Assembly (NCBI GenBank): GCA_934462885.1
Contig: CAKSJC010000096.1
Coordinates: forward strand, 1-6,476
Length of the DNA: 6,476 nt
Origin: an uncultured Eubacteriales bacterium
Lineage (GTDB): Bacteria; Bacillota; Clostridia; Oscillospirales; CAG-272
Reading direction: 5' to 3'
In this document: positions 1 through 5,567 of the stretch, in pieces
Numbering within the stretch: the stretch's first letter is position 1
Layout: each line of letters begins with the position of its first letter
Program-made: the position numbers and the translations under genes
The notes under the pieces: generated by a model
Databases searched by the model: none
Told to the model about the DNA's origin: nothing
The model's input: the letters and a program-made list of their open reading frames with translations, nothing else

Positions 1-65
1 GGGAAATTTCCCCCGAAGCCGCTTCAATTCTGTTTAACGCCGGAATTCTTTCCGCGTGGATCTGA
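1..65 (+). CDS. C-terminal end of an upstream gene, probably a head-tail connector (partial)
   Basis: The frame starting at base 3 is open from the window edge to a TGA at 63-65 and gives about 20 residues ending in LFNAGILSAWI. The tail is too short to assign by sequence. In phages with this gene order, the gene just before the head closure protein is usually the gp6/gp15-type connector that sits on the portal, so that role is inferred from position only. The frame starting at base 1 is also open here, but it is the upstream extension of the next gene, whose ribosome binding site and ATG lie further down. The frame starting at base 2 stops at 35-37. Confidence 0.5.
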   Translation, partial: EISPEAASILFNAGILSAWI

Positions 66-80
66 TGAGCTTAAGACAAA

Positions 81-87
81 AAGGAGG
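81..87 (+). promoter_or_regulatory. Strong ribosome binding site of the head closure gene
   Basis: AAGGAGG lies six bases before the ATG at 94 and is a near-perfect match to the 16S anti-Shine-Dalgarno sequence. It fixes the start of the next gene at 94, although the reading frame is open all the way back to base 1. Confidence 0.85.
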
Positions 88-93
88 ATTCGT

Positions 94-459
94 ATGAGCT
101 TCGGCGGATTTGCAAGTGACTCCGTGACATACTTAAGGTACTTGGGAGACGACGCGGAGAAGAATTATGAAGCGTCTTATGAAAAATACGAGCTGTCGGG
201 CGTTCTTGTACGTGAAAAATTCGGCTTTACTCCCGAAAACGAGCTTATAAACGAGACGGTAATATATTTTCTTATAAACGAAAGCGTCTGCAAAAACGGG
301 AAGGGAGAAAAAACGGATATCCCACGTCCGAAAAACGGCGATATATGCGTTCTTCACCCCGGTGAGCCGGACGAAACGCGCCTGCGGATCGCGGAGATCG
401 GATATTTCATCGGGGAAGGAGCGGGGCGCATACCTCACCTGCGTCTTAAACTGAACTGA
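94..459 (+). CDS. Head closure / head-tail joining protein (Minor_capsid_1-like)
   Basis: This 121-residue protein probably forms the ring that closes the DNA-filled head and receives the tail. The evidence is mainly position: it lies between a connector-like end and a recognisable Minor_capsid_2 gene. The sequence also fits a small beta-barrel stopper. It has a mixed N-terminal part (residues 1-65), then a GD-x-C-V-L turn at 82-87, and a C-terminal beta stretch RLRIAEIGYF followed by HLRLKLN. That recalls the 'I-x-x-V ... H-x-E-V-x-L' ending I associate with Minor_capsid_1 proteins. The start is fixed by AAGGAGG at 81-87. Only one base separates its stop from the next ATG, so the two genes are probably translationally coupled. 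It could instead be another small adaptor; a structural-fold comparison would decide. Confidence 0.6.
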   Translation: MSFGGFASDSVTYLRYLGDDAEKNYEASYEKYELSGVLVREKFGFTPENELINETVIYFLINESVCKNGKGEKTDIPRPKNGDICVLHPGEPDETRLRIAEIGYFIGEGAGRIPHLRLKLN

Positions 460-460
460 T

Positions 461-805
461 ATGGGAATCGTAAAGTGTCAGGCAAGCGGTAATTTCGGCG
501 GGATCCTCTCAAAGATCAAGCCGAAGATACCCGCCGCGCTCCGCGCGCTTGAGAGTGAGGTTCTTTCGTCGAGCGAGCCGTATGTTCCGTACAAGACGGG
601 ACGGCTGTGCGCGTCGGGGTGCGCCTCGGGCTCGGGAGAACGCGGCGAGATCCGGTATACGGCTCCGTATGCGAAAGAGTGCTACTACGCGGCGCGTTCG
701 TTCAGCAAAAAACATCATCCGCACGCCTGCGCCGCGTGGGTCGAAGCCGCGAAAAGTCAGAACGCCGCGCAATGGGCGCAGAGCGTTTCGCGGATTCTTT
801 TATGA
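461..805 (+). CDS. Minor capsid protein 2 / HK97-gp10-like tail completion protein
   Basis: This 114-residue structural protein belongs by pattern to the Minor_capsid_2 (HK97 gp10-like) group, which sits at the head-tail interface. Motifs in order are a helical region with the end of an N-terminal helix at about 22-37, the signature PYVPYKTGRL at 40-49 (family consensus YVP-x-x-TG-x-L), the strand and turn IRYTAPYAKECYYA at 64-77 (family 'pYA...yy'), and HPHACAAWVEAAK at 86-98 (family 'p...W...ak'). Length is normal. There is no clear Shine-Dalgarno sequence before the ATG, which follows the previous stop by one base, so translation probably relies on coupling. The final TATGA at 801-805 creates an overlapping ATG at 802. 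Another open frame over the same bases is arginine-rich and is a shadow. Confidence 0.8.
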   Translation: MGIVKCQASGNFGGILSKIKPKIPAALRALESEVLSSSEPYVPYKTGRLCASGCASGSGERGEIRYTAPYAKECYYAARSFSKKHHPHACAAWVEAAKSQNAAQWAQSVSRILL

Positions 806-903
806 AAGAAAATCCGAAGCGCGTGAAATCCGTCTATGTGCGGCGCGGCGGCTTTATTCACGCAAAACAAAATATTATTAAATATCGGTGGTTTTATGAA
901 TGA
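802..903 (+). CDS. Possible 33-residue basic small ORF bridging two tail-joining genes
   Basis: An ATG at 802 overlaps the stop of the previous gene as ATGA, and the frame runs 33 codons to a TGA at 901-903, eight bases inside the next gene. The predicted peptide begins MKENPKRVKSVYVRRGG, is rich in Lys, Arg and Tyr, and resembles no family I know. The ATGA overlap and the ATGAATGA exit are what a coupled gene would show. Against it, there is no Shine-Dalgarno sequence, codon use is not distinctive, and a 90-base gap could produce such an ORF by chance. It may simply let terminating ribosomes reach the next start. Treat it as a candidate only. Confidence 0.22.
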   Translation: MKENPKRVKSVYVRRGGFIHAKQNIIKYRWFYE

Positions 904-1297
904 ACTGAGCGTTCCGGCTTTGATATGCGACTATTTATCGGATTCAAAGCTCGGTGTGTTTATTCCCGAGGTCAGGCGGGACGGCTGTGCAGCCGTTTTT
1001 CTGGAGGCTTCTCCCTCTGAGATAAAAACGTATATCGACGGGTCATATATTGAAAGCGTTCCTTTCGAAATTTGCGTACAGTGCGCGGGAGAGGGCGCCG
1101 GAGAACGTCTCGGGGCTGTATCTTTCTTTGAGTCCGTCGACAGGTACGCCGCGGATAATCCCGTTAATACGGAAAAATACGGCATATGCGACGCTTTTAT
1201 AAAAAGAACGTCGGGAATTTCAAAATCGGCGGTTTTCGACAACGGTACGGAGGAATACCGCGCCGCTTATCGCTTCACCTGCCGCACAAAAGGTTGA
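896..1297 (+). CDS. Tail terminator / Minor_capsid_3-like protein
   Basis: This 133-residue protein probably caps the finished tail tube and joins it to the head. The pattern fits the Minor_capsid_3 / tail terminator group: an N-terminal helix SVPALICDYL (5-14), a short beta hairpin, the VPFEICVQC strand (55-63, family 'fe...R'), a helix with FFESVDRYA (77-85), and a C-terminal YRAAYRFTCR strand (121-130). It lies directly upstream of the tail tube gene, which is the usual place. I chose ATG 896 because it gives a family-like N-terminus and has a weak GGTGG four bases before it. An in-frame ATG at 836 would add 20 residues (MCGAAALFTQNK...) that look unlike the family and have no ribosome binding site. 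The upstream AT-rich stretch 865-886 should keep the start unstructured. Confidence 0.65.
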   Translation: MNELSVPALICDYLSDSKLGVFIPEVRRDGCAAVFLEASPSEIKTYIDGSYIESVPFEICVQCAGEGAGERLGAVSFFESVDRYAADNPVNTEKYGICDAFIKRTSGISKSAVFDNGTEEYRAAYRFTCRTKG

Positions 1298-1303
1298 TTT
1301 TAC

Positions 1304-1330
1304 ATGATCATGAAAGAGAGGGTCTTATAA
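1304..1330 (+). other. Eight-codon leader ORF and palindrome before the tail tube gene
   Basis: ATG at 1304 (with a second ATG at 1310) begins the mini-ORF MIMKERVL, which ends at TAA 1328-1330. It is in the same frame as the tail tube gene, whose TTG follows immediately. The first bases lie in a perfect 10-base palindrome, CATGATCATG, at 1303-1312. The GAGAGGG at 1316-1322 that would serve the TTG is inside the mini-ORF. It could be a leader peptide, the relic of an older ATG start broken by a stop, or chance. Confidence 0.3.
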
Positions 1331-1813
1331 TTGGCTATCGTTAAAAGAGCTGAAAGACGTCACTATATGAATACGGGAACCGAAACGTCTCCCGTATGGT
1401 CACAGATCGGAGAGGGCTTTACCGACTTTACGGAATCGAAAAACGCGGTAAGCTACCAGAGAAGATATATTCACGAAATATCAAAAAGAACCGACGTTAC
1501 GGGATATGCTCCCGTTATCGACTACGAACTTGAGGTATACAGCGGCAACCCCGTTATATCGAAGATACGCGATATAACAGATTTCGAAAAAACGGGAGAC
1601 GATGCGAAAGTCGATATCGTTACGGTTGATTTGTTCGACGAAACGACAGTTTCGGGAGTATATAAAGCTGTCCGAAGAAAATATTCGGTTATTCCCGACG
1701 AGTGCGGAAAAGGAACGGACGCTTTATGCTACACGGGAACGATGAAGTCCGTCGGAGATATAAGAACGGGAACTTTCGTTTTGTCTACCGAAGTGTTTAC
1801 GGAAGACGATTGA
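1331..1813 (+). CDS. Major tail tube protein
   Basis: This 160-residue protein is predicted to polymerise into hexameric rings forming the tail tube. The sequence matches a tube protein group common in Clostridia prophages. It starts MAIVKRAERRHYMNTG, then has PVWSQIGEGFTDFTES (21-36), RRYIHEISKRTDVTGYAP (44-61) and YELEVYSGNPVISKIRDI (65-82), with a beta-rich C-terminal half ending GTFVLSTEVFTEDD. Length is normal for the family. The start is TTG at 1331, eight bases after GAGAGGG (1316-1322). The only in-frame alternative, ATG 1367 (Met13), would remove a charged N-terminus that seems characteristic of the family, so TTG is preferred. The next gene begins 33 bases later. Such a rare start is unexpected for what should be one of the most abundant virion proteins. 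Confidence 0.85.
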   Translation: MAIVKRAERRHYMNTGTETSPVWSQIGEGFTDFTESKNAVSYQRRYIHEISKRTDVTGYAPVIDYELEVYSGNPVISKIRDITDFEKTGDDAKVDIVTVDLFDETTVSGVYKAVRRKYSVIPDECGKGTDALCYTGTMKSVGDIRTGTFVLSTEVFTEDD

Positions 1814-1846
1814 ATTCAGTCAAGCTGAAAGGGCGGGAGAATAATT

Positions 1847-2221
1847 ATGAACACAACATGGGAATTTTCGGGACGCGAATATTATTTTGACGTCAGCGAA
1901 TACGAGTGTATGAAAAAAATGGGAAAGGCTTTGTCCGCGCTCGGAAGCGCGGCGGAAGAATCGATAAAAAAGTCCCGTGCGGATAAAGATTCTCCCGAAG
2001 CGCTGAAAGACCAGTGCGTTATGATACGCGCGTTCTTTTCGGACATCTTCGGCGCGGAGGCGGCGGAAAATATCTGCGGCGCGCCTCTGTCGGGAAGCCG
2101 TCACGGAACGGCGTACATGGATTTTATCGCTTTTGTCGATCTTCAGGTGAAAGAGGTAAACTCCATGCGCGATAAGATAAAGAAAAAATACGCGTCGCGC
2201 GCCGAATCGCTTGCCGTATGA
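1847..2221 (+). CDS. DUF6673-like tail assembly chaperone (gpG analogue)
   Basis: This 124-residue protein is probably an assembly factor that coats or folds the tape measure and helps recruit tube subunits; it is not expected in the mature virion. Family pattern: W-x-F-x-G (5-9) with YYFDVSEYE (12-20), a long helix at 20-45, a helix with ALKDQCVMIRAFFSDIFG (52-69), matching the family 'FFD-x-I-FG', and an AYMDFIAFVDLQ helix (89-100) followed by a basic C-terminus. GGGAG at 1835-1839 lies seven bases before the ATG. The stop overlaps the next start as ATGA. Near the end, codons 112-114 (AAG AAA AAA) form a G AAA AAA run that could support -1 slippage into the next gene, as in lambda gpG/gpGT. 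The family assignment is good; the biochemical role is by analogy. Confidence 0.75.
   Translation: MNTTWEFSGREYYFDVSEYECMKKMGKALSALGSAAEESIKKSRADKDSPEALKDQCVMIRAFFSDIFGAEAAENICGAPLSGSRHGTAYMDFIAFVDLQVKEVNSMRDKIKKKYASRAESLAV
2182..2188 (+). promoter_or_regulatory. Candidate -1 ribosomal frameshift site (G AAA AAA)
   Basis: In the frame of the DUF6673-like gene the bases read AAG AAA AAA TAC. A -1 slip on AAA-AAA enters the frame of the Gp15 gene. That frame is open from just after a TAA at 2173-2175 through to the Gp15 ATG at 2218. The fused product would have 114 residues of the first protein, ten linker residues (IRVARRIACR) and all 200 of Gp15. A small GC stem (CGCG 2191-2194 with 2198-2201) follows, but it is only two bases downstream, closer than usual for a stimulator. 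P-site re-pairing on GAA is imperfect, so efficiency may be low. Confidence 0.4.
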
Positions 2222-2820
2222 AAAAGCTGTCCGTACTTTGCGACGCGCTTCCGCGGGAGATACGTGCGGGAAACAGATCTTATCCGGTTTTCACCGATTT
2301 CAGACGATGGATACTGGTTTCCGAGATCATATGCGAAGAGAGAGAGTCGCCCGATATTGCCGCGGAATGCGCGCTTTGCACCGTATCTCCCGCTCTTTAC
2401 GGGGAGTACGAAAAAACAAGGGATCCGGAGCTTTTAGCGGAAGCTTTCCGCGGGATAATGTGGTTTTTCTCATGCGGACGCTTTGATTGTGACGAAACAA
2501 ACGAAAAGTCGGATATAACCGAGGATCCTGAGCGCATATTCGATTTCGAATATGACGCCGAGCTTATTTTATCTTCGTTTATCGCGGCATACGGGATAGA
2601 TCTTACCTGCGGCGAGATGCATTGGTGGAAATTCTCGGCGCTTCTGAAAACTCTCCCGCCAGAATGTGAGCTTATGCGCACCGTGTCGCTCAGAATGACG
2701 GACACGTCCGCTATCGAGGACGACTCGTTACGCCGCCGCGTGCGCCGCGCGAAGGCTGCGGTGCGCATAAAAAAGAATCAAAACAAATCCTTCACGGAAA
2801 GGCACGGTCAACAAAATTAA
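2218..2820 (+). CDS. Bacteriophage Gp15-family tail assembly protein
   Basis: This 200-residue protein matches the Phage_Gp15 family (named from Listeria phage A118) and is taken as the second tail assembly chaperone. Key positions: SYPVFTDFRRWILVSEII (21-38; family 'y.i.tdfR..l'), a helix-rich middle, then the diagnostic block FDFEYDAELILSSF (108-121), YGIDL (125-129), MHWWKFSALLKTLP (134-147) and TVSLRM (155-160). This block is the family's 'DfeqDa..I...F.q.YGIDL...LHWW.F.aLl..Lp'. The tail is strongly basic (RRRVRRAKAA). It starts inside the stop codon of the previous gene (ATGA), so coupling is likely, and a -1 frameshift fusion is possible. Its place directly before the tape measure agrees with the role. 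Two other open frames inside it are shadows. Confidence 0.88.
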   Translation: MKKLSVLCDALPREIRAGNRSYPVFTDFRRWILVSEIICEERESPDIAAECALCTVSPALYGEYEKTRDPELLAEAFRGIMWFFSCGRFDCDETNEKSDITEDPERIFDFEYDAELILSSFIAAYGIDLTCGEMHWWKFSALLKTLPPECELMRTVSLRMTDTSAIEDDSLRRRVRRAKAAVRIKKNQNKSFTERHGQQN

Positions 2821-2844
2821 AATGAAAAATATTATACACATAAC

Positions 2845-2850
2845 GGGAGG
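2845..2850 (+). promoter_or_regulatory. Ribosome binding site of the tape measure gene
   Basis: GGGAGG lies five bases before ATG 2856 and supports that start. The 35 bases between genes are AT-rich and contain no terminator-like hairpin. Confidence 0.75.
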
Positions 2851-2855
2851 TATCT

Positions 2856-3629
2856 ATGGCTGACGGATCGGTAGTTATCGGAGTATCTCTTGATATGGCT
2901 GCGTTTTCCGCTTCCGTTGCCGCAATGGAGGCGCAGATCGCGGGACTCGGCGCGAGGATAAACTCGTCGATCGCCTCTTCATTTTCGGCGGGAGGCATAG
3001 CGGGCGGCTTTGAAGCGTCTCTTTTCGGCGTTTCGTCTGCGATATCTTCTCTTGCCGAAAGCATTTCATCCTCAATGAGAGACGTCGCCGCAAAATCAAT
3101 GGAGGCGTTTTCCTCATGCGACTGGGCTTCGTGCGGAAGCGCGGCGGCAGGCGGTATTGCCGCGGGAATAAACTCCGGCGTCGGAGCCGTAACCTCGGCG
3201 ATAGACAGTATCACATCGGCTCTGCGCGCCGCGTTTTCAGGCTGGGAAAGCATAGGAGGGGACATGATGCGCGGTATCGCGAGCGGCGTCATGGCGGCAG
3301 GCGGAGAAGTGGTATCCGCCGTTCGGAGCGTATCGCAAAAAGCTACCGACGCCGCGAAGAGCTACTACCGTATTTCGTCTCCGTCCGCGCTCATGCGCGA
3401 CGAGGTCGGAGTTATGATCTCACGCGGGATTGCGGAGGGAATCGTGTCGGGCAAAAGCTTTGTCGAAAACGCGATGAAGGAATGTGAACTGTCCGCCGGC
3501 GGAACATACCGAACCGACAATTCAAAGAGAACCCTTACGCAGAATATCTATCTCCGCGATTCGGATACCACTCCGTACACGAGCGCGAAGCGTATCAAAA
3601 AAGAAAGCGAGATGATGTTTCGGGTATGA
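2856..3629 (+). CDS. Very short tape measure protein
   Basis: At 257 residues this is much shorter than the 600-1500 usual for tape measures. Identification rests on order (after Gp15, before Dit) and on both ends of the family. The N-terminus is GSVVIGVSLDMAAF...VAAMEAQIAGL (4-31), like the 'd...f...l..le' start of these proteins. The C-terminal block has GWESIGGDMMRGIASGV (129-145), RISSPSALMRDEVGVMI (172-188) and RGIAEGIVSG (190-199), then a hydrophilic end with LTQNIYLRD and SAKRIKKESEMM. The protein is rich in Ala, Ser and Gly and looks all-helical. I see no peptidase or lysozyme motif. The familiar long central coiled coil is absent without a visible break in frame, so it looks like a compact functional gene rather than a frameshifted remnant. 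The stop overlaps the Dit start (ATGA at 3626-3629). A long antisense frame here is a composition artefact. Confidence 0.72.
   Translation: MADGSVVIGVSLDMAAFSASVAAMEAQIAGLGARINSSIASSFSAGGIAGGFEASLFGVSSAISSLAESISSSMRDVAAKSMEAFSSCDWASCGSAAAGGIAAGINSGVGAVTSAIDSITSALRAAFSGWESIGGDMMRGIASGVMAAGGEVVSAVRSVSQKATDAAKSYYRISSPSALMRDEVGVMISRGIAEGIVSGKSFVENAMKECELSAGGTYRTDNSKRTLTQNIYLRDSDTTPYTSAKRIKKESEMMFRV
2994..3485 (+). repeat. Four diverged copies of a GIAxG helical module inside the tape measure protein
   Basis: At protein level the pattern G-I-A-x-G-(hydrophobic), with Val 12 residues after the first Gly and a following hydrophobic helix, occurs at residues 47-66, 100-119, 140-159 and 191-210 (bases 2994-3053, 3153-3212, 3273-3332, 3426-3485). 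Copies two and three belong to a longer 32-residue duplication (residues 88-119 and 128-159) that also shares W-x-S-x-G and S-A-(I/V)-x-S-(I/V). The DNA copies are not identical, so the duplication is old or held by selection on the protein. Confidence 0.6.
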
Positions 3630-4483
3630 CGAAAAAAGATTATAAAATACTTTTCCAATCAAAGGGAAAGGTTCTTGAAATATCTCCGGCGTCGGTGTGC
3701 CACCTTGTAGAGGGGGGACTTTCGGGATTTGACTGCACGTTTTTCGACGTTGCGACAAAATCGTATTCGTCGGCTCACGGAGGGTATGCCGCGCGCCGCA
3801 GATTCGGCGAGAGGACGCTTTCCGTGACGTTTGAGCTTGAGGAAAGCACGGAGGATATAAGACGGCGGATCATTTCAATGATGGATCCCGGCGAGGACTG
3901 TGTTCTTGACGTTTATCTGTACGGAAAAAGGCGCGTCATCGGCGTGATACCGTATGAAGAAGCGCGTTTTGAGCGCGGCACGTTTTTCGATATGACGGAA
4001 GTAACTCTTACGTTTATTGCGCCGGGCGTGTTTTTCTGCTCTCCGGAAGAGGAAAATATATCCTTTGCGGAGACCGTTCCGCTTTTTACGTTTCCGATGA
4101 ATCTGATGAAAGACGCGGGAACGGTCGGGGGAATTAAAAAGTCTTCAACAAGCGCGGAGATCTATAACGACGGCGACGGAGAATGCGGAATAACCGTGAC
4201 CATACGTGCGAAAGGCGGATCGGTAGTTAATCCCGCGGCGGCGATGGGGGGAAAAAAGATACGCTGTCTTTTGACTCTCGCGGACGGAGACGTACTTATT
4301 ATTGACGGACGTTCGAGGATAAAAAAGCTGTATAAAAACGGCGAAAGCGTCTTTTGCTTTGATAAAGACAGCGTTTTCTTTTCTCTGCCGGCGGGGAAAA
4401 GCACGCTGAACATCCTTTGCGACTCCGGAAGCGAGTACATTGAGGCAGGCGTCAGGTTTACCCCGATATATTTCGGAATGTAA
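3626..4483 (+). CDS. Distal tail protein (Dit, Sipho_tail family)
   Basis: This 285-residue protein forms the hexameric hub at the tail tip that links tube, Tal and receptor-binding proteins. The N-terminal half (about 1-135) shows the Sipho_tail pattern: SYSSAHGGYAARRRFGERTLSVTFEL (47-72), RRRIISMMDPGEDCVLDVY (79-97) and KRRVIGVIPYEEARFERGTF (101-120), ending in VTLTFIAPGVFF. The C-terminal half is the usual galectin-like beta domain with IYNDGDGECGITVTIRAKGG (179-198), VNPA (201-204), LADGDVLIIDGRS (218-230), FFSLPAGKSTLNI (251-263) and a final VRFTPIYFG. Length is that of a classical Dit without inserted carbohydrate-binding modules. It starts by ATGA overlap with the tape measure gene, and the next gene lies 12 bases downstream. 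Assignment is strong. Confidence 0.87.
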   Translation: MTKKDYKILFQSKGKVLEISPASVCHLVEGGLSGFDCTFFDVATKSYSSAHGGYAARRRFGERTLSVTFELEESTEDIRRRIISMMDPGEDCVLDVYLYGKRRVIGVIPYEEARFERGTFFDMTEVTLTFIAPGVFFCSPEEENISFAETVPLFTFPMNLMKDAGTVGGIKKSSTSAEIYNDGDGECGITVTIRAKGGSVVNPAAAMGGKKIRCLLTLADGDVLIIDGRSRIKKLYKNGESVFCFDKDSVFFSLPAGKSTLNILCDSGSEYIEAGVRFTPIYFGM

Positions 4484-4495
4484 GGCGGGGTACGA

Positions 4496-5542
4496 ATGAG
4501 CAACATTTATTTTCTTGATTCTTCATTTGAAGTGTGCGGCGGTCCGTCCGATATGTTCACGTCGGTTGTGTGGTCGCGCAGATTCTTCGAATGCGGAACG
4601 TTTACTCTTCACGCTCCGGAGGAAATGCTTCCGCTTGCGGAAAGCGCGGTTTACGTGCGCAGCGAACCGATGTCTGACGGGAAGATCCGCTGCGGCAGGA
4701 TCGAACATATAGAAAGCGGCGGCGGGGAATGCGTGATCTCCGGGAAAATGCTCGAATGTCTTTTCGCCGACAGACTTCTTCAGGGAAACGGGAAATTCTC
4801 GGGAACGGTCAGCGACGCGGTCTGGGCTGCGGTTTCTTCGATCTACGGAGAAAGCGTCGAAAGATCGGCTGACAGCGCGCAGATTTCCTCCGCCGTAAAT
4901 CTCTATTATTCGTGGACCGATCTTGCCTCATGGCTTTACAGGAGTCTGAAACCGTACGGCGCGTCGTTTACCTTTGAGTTTGAGACAGGCGGAGACAAGC
5001 CGCGCTTTTGCATAGTCAAGGGAACGGACCGCTCCTCTAAATCAACCGCCGCTGCGGATAAAGCCGTTTTTTCGGCATCGCTCGGAAATATCTCAAGCGT
5101 CGAAATAAAAAGAGACGTCGTTTTTGCGAAAAACAAAGCGTACGTCTGCGGAGGAGACGGAACTCTCGTGACCCTTGACAAAAGCGGCGGCGGAGGGGTC
5201 CGTGAGATATATAAAAAATATGACGACATGATTCTTGCGGATTTCGACAGCGCCGCTTTATATACGGCGGCGCTCGGAGAGAAAGCCGAGGAGCTTCTCG
5301 CGGAGCATCCGGAAGCCGTGAGCGTGAGCGCCGAATGCGAAGCGGACGCGGAACCTTTGATCGGGCGCGACTGTTTTCTCGGGGATCTTTGCGATGTGAC
5401 GGACGAAAAAAGCGGACTGTCTTTCGGGTTAAGGCTCACGGGAGCCGACGAAGTCTTTGAGAACGGGAAAGCTTCCGTTTATCCGTTTTTCGGAGAAGAA
5501 GCGGACTTTATAAAACGTATCCGCGAAAAAAACGGCGTATAA
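4496..5542 (+). CDS. Tail tip hub protein, ReqiPepy6 Gp37-like (Tal N-terminal-like)
   Basis: This 348-residue protein matches the Siphovirus Gp37-like (Sipho_Gp37) group, which has the gp27/Tal hub fold and seals the tube end under Dit. Recognisable parts are SRRFFECGTFTLHAPEEMLP (27-46), GRIEHIESGGGECVISGKML (67-86; family 'm.Ie.I......V.G..l'), ECLFADRLLQGNGKFSGTVSDAV (87-109), a helical insertion, and the closing IGRDCFLGDLCDVTDEKSGL (289-308) with LRLTGADEVFENGKASVYPFFG (312-333). GGCGGGG at 4484-4490 precedes the ATG by five bases. The protein ends soon after the hub, with no long C-terminal extension carrying peptidase, lipase or fibre domains. It may rely on downstream genes for receptor contact. 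Assignment is good; the exact role is from the family. Confidence 0.82.
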   Translation: MSNIYFLDSSFEVCGGPSDMFTSVVWSRRFFECGTFTLHAPEEMLPLAESAVYVRSEPMSDGKIRCGRIEHIESGGGECVISGKMLECLFADRLLQGNGKFSGTVSDAVWAAVSSIYGESVERSADSAQISSAVNLYYSWTDLASWLYRSLKPYGASFTFEFETGGDKPRFCIVKGTDRSSKSTAAADKAVFSASLGNISSVEIKRDVVFAKNKAYVCGGDGTLVTLDKSGGGGVREIYKKYDDMILADFDSAALYTAALGEKAEELLAEHPEAVSVSAECEADAEPLIGRDCFLGDLCDVTDEKSGLSFGLRLTGADEVFENGKASVYPFFGEEADFIKRIREKNGV

Positions 5543-5553
5543 ATATAATTTTC

Positions 5554-5563
5554 AGAAAGGTGA
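5554..5563 (+). promoter_or_regulatory. Ribosome binding site of the fibre/adaptor gene
   Basis: AGAAAGGTGA lies four bases before ATG 5568 and fixes that start. The 25 bases between genes hold no hairpin followed by a U run. Confidence 0.7.
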
Positions 5564-5567
5564 TATT

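Noticed and set aside
1..12. Perfect palindrome GGGAAATTTCCC at the window edge
   Set aside because: It lies in the coding tail of the upstream gene with no promoter or partner copy seen; most likely chance.
821..863. Inverted repeat GCGTGAA / TTCACGC in the gap before the tail terminator gene
   Set aside because: The seven-base arms are separated by 29 bases and no U run follows on the + strand, so it is not a terminator; chance is the simplest explanation.
549..903. Arginine-rich plus-strand frames overlapping the Minor_capsid_2 gene
   Set aside because: They are out-of-frame readings of GC-rich codons with low-complexity Arg content; the alternative frame has clear family motifs.
2808..2837. 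Possible promoter (TCAACA, 16 bases, TATTAT) before the tape measure gene
   Set aside because: The -35 match is poor and AT-rich gaps give such hits easily; the genes on both sides read as one operon.
1941..3150. Shared CGGAAGCGCGGCGG in the chaperone and tape measure genes
   Set aside because: It is a low-complexity GC-rich run encoding Gly-Ser-Ala-Ala; no flanking similarity supports a mobile or recombination element.
2792..3292. Long open frame on the minus strand (166 codons) across the tape measure gene
   Set aside because: It mirrors the Ala/Ser/Gly-rich coding strand, is antisense to a gene with a good ribosome binding site, and its protein is a Pro/Ala-rich string with no family pattern.
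2866..4229. Shared stretch GGATCGGTAGTTA in the tape measure and Dit genes
   Set aside because: Both encode Gly-Ser-Val-Val in unrelated contexts; 13 bases shared twice through similar codon choice is not a convincing repeat.
4936..5439. Minus-strand open frame of 167 codons within the hub gene
   Set aside because: It is antisense to a clearly recognised Gp37-like protein; its Ser/Pro-rich product reflects codon bias on the other strand.
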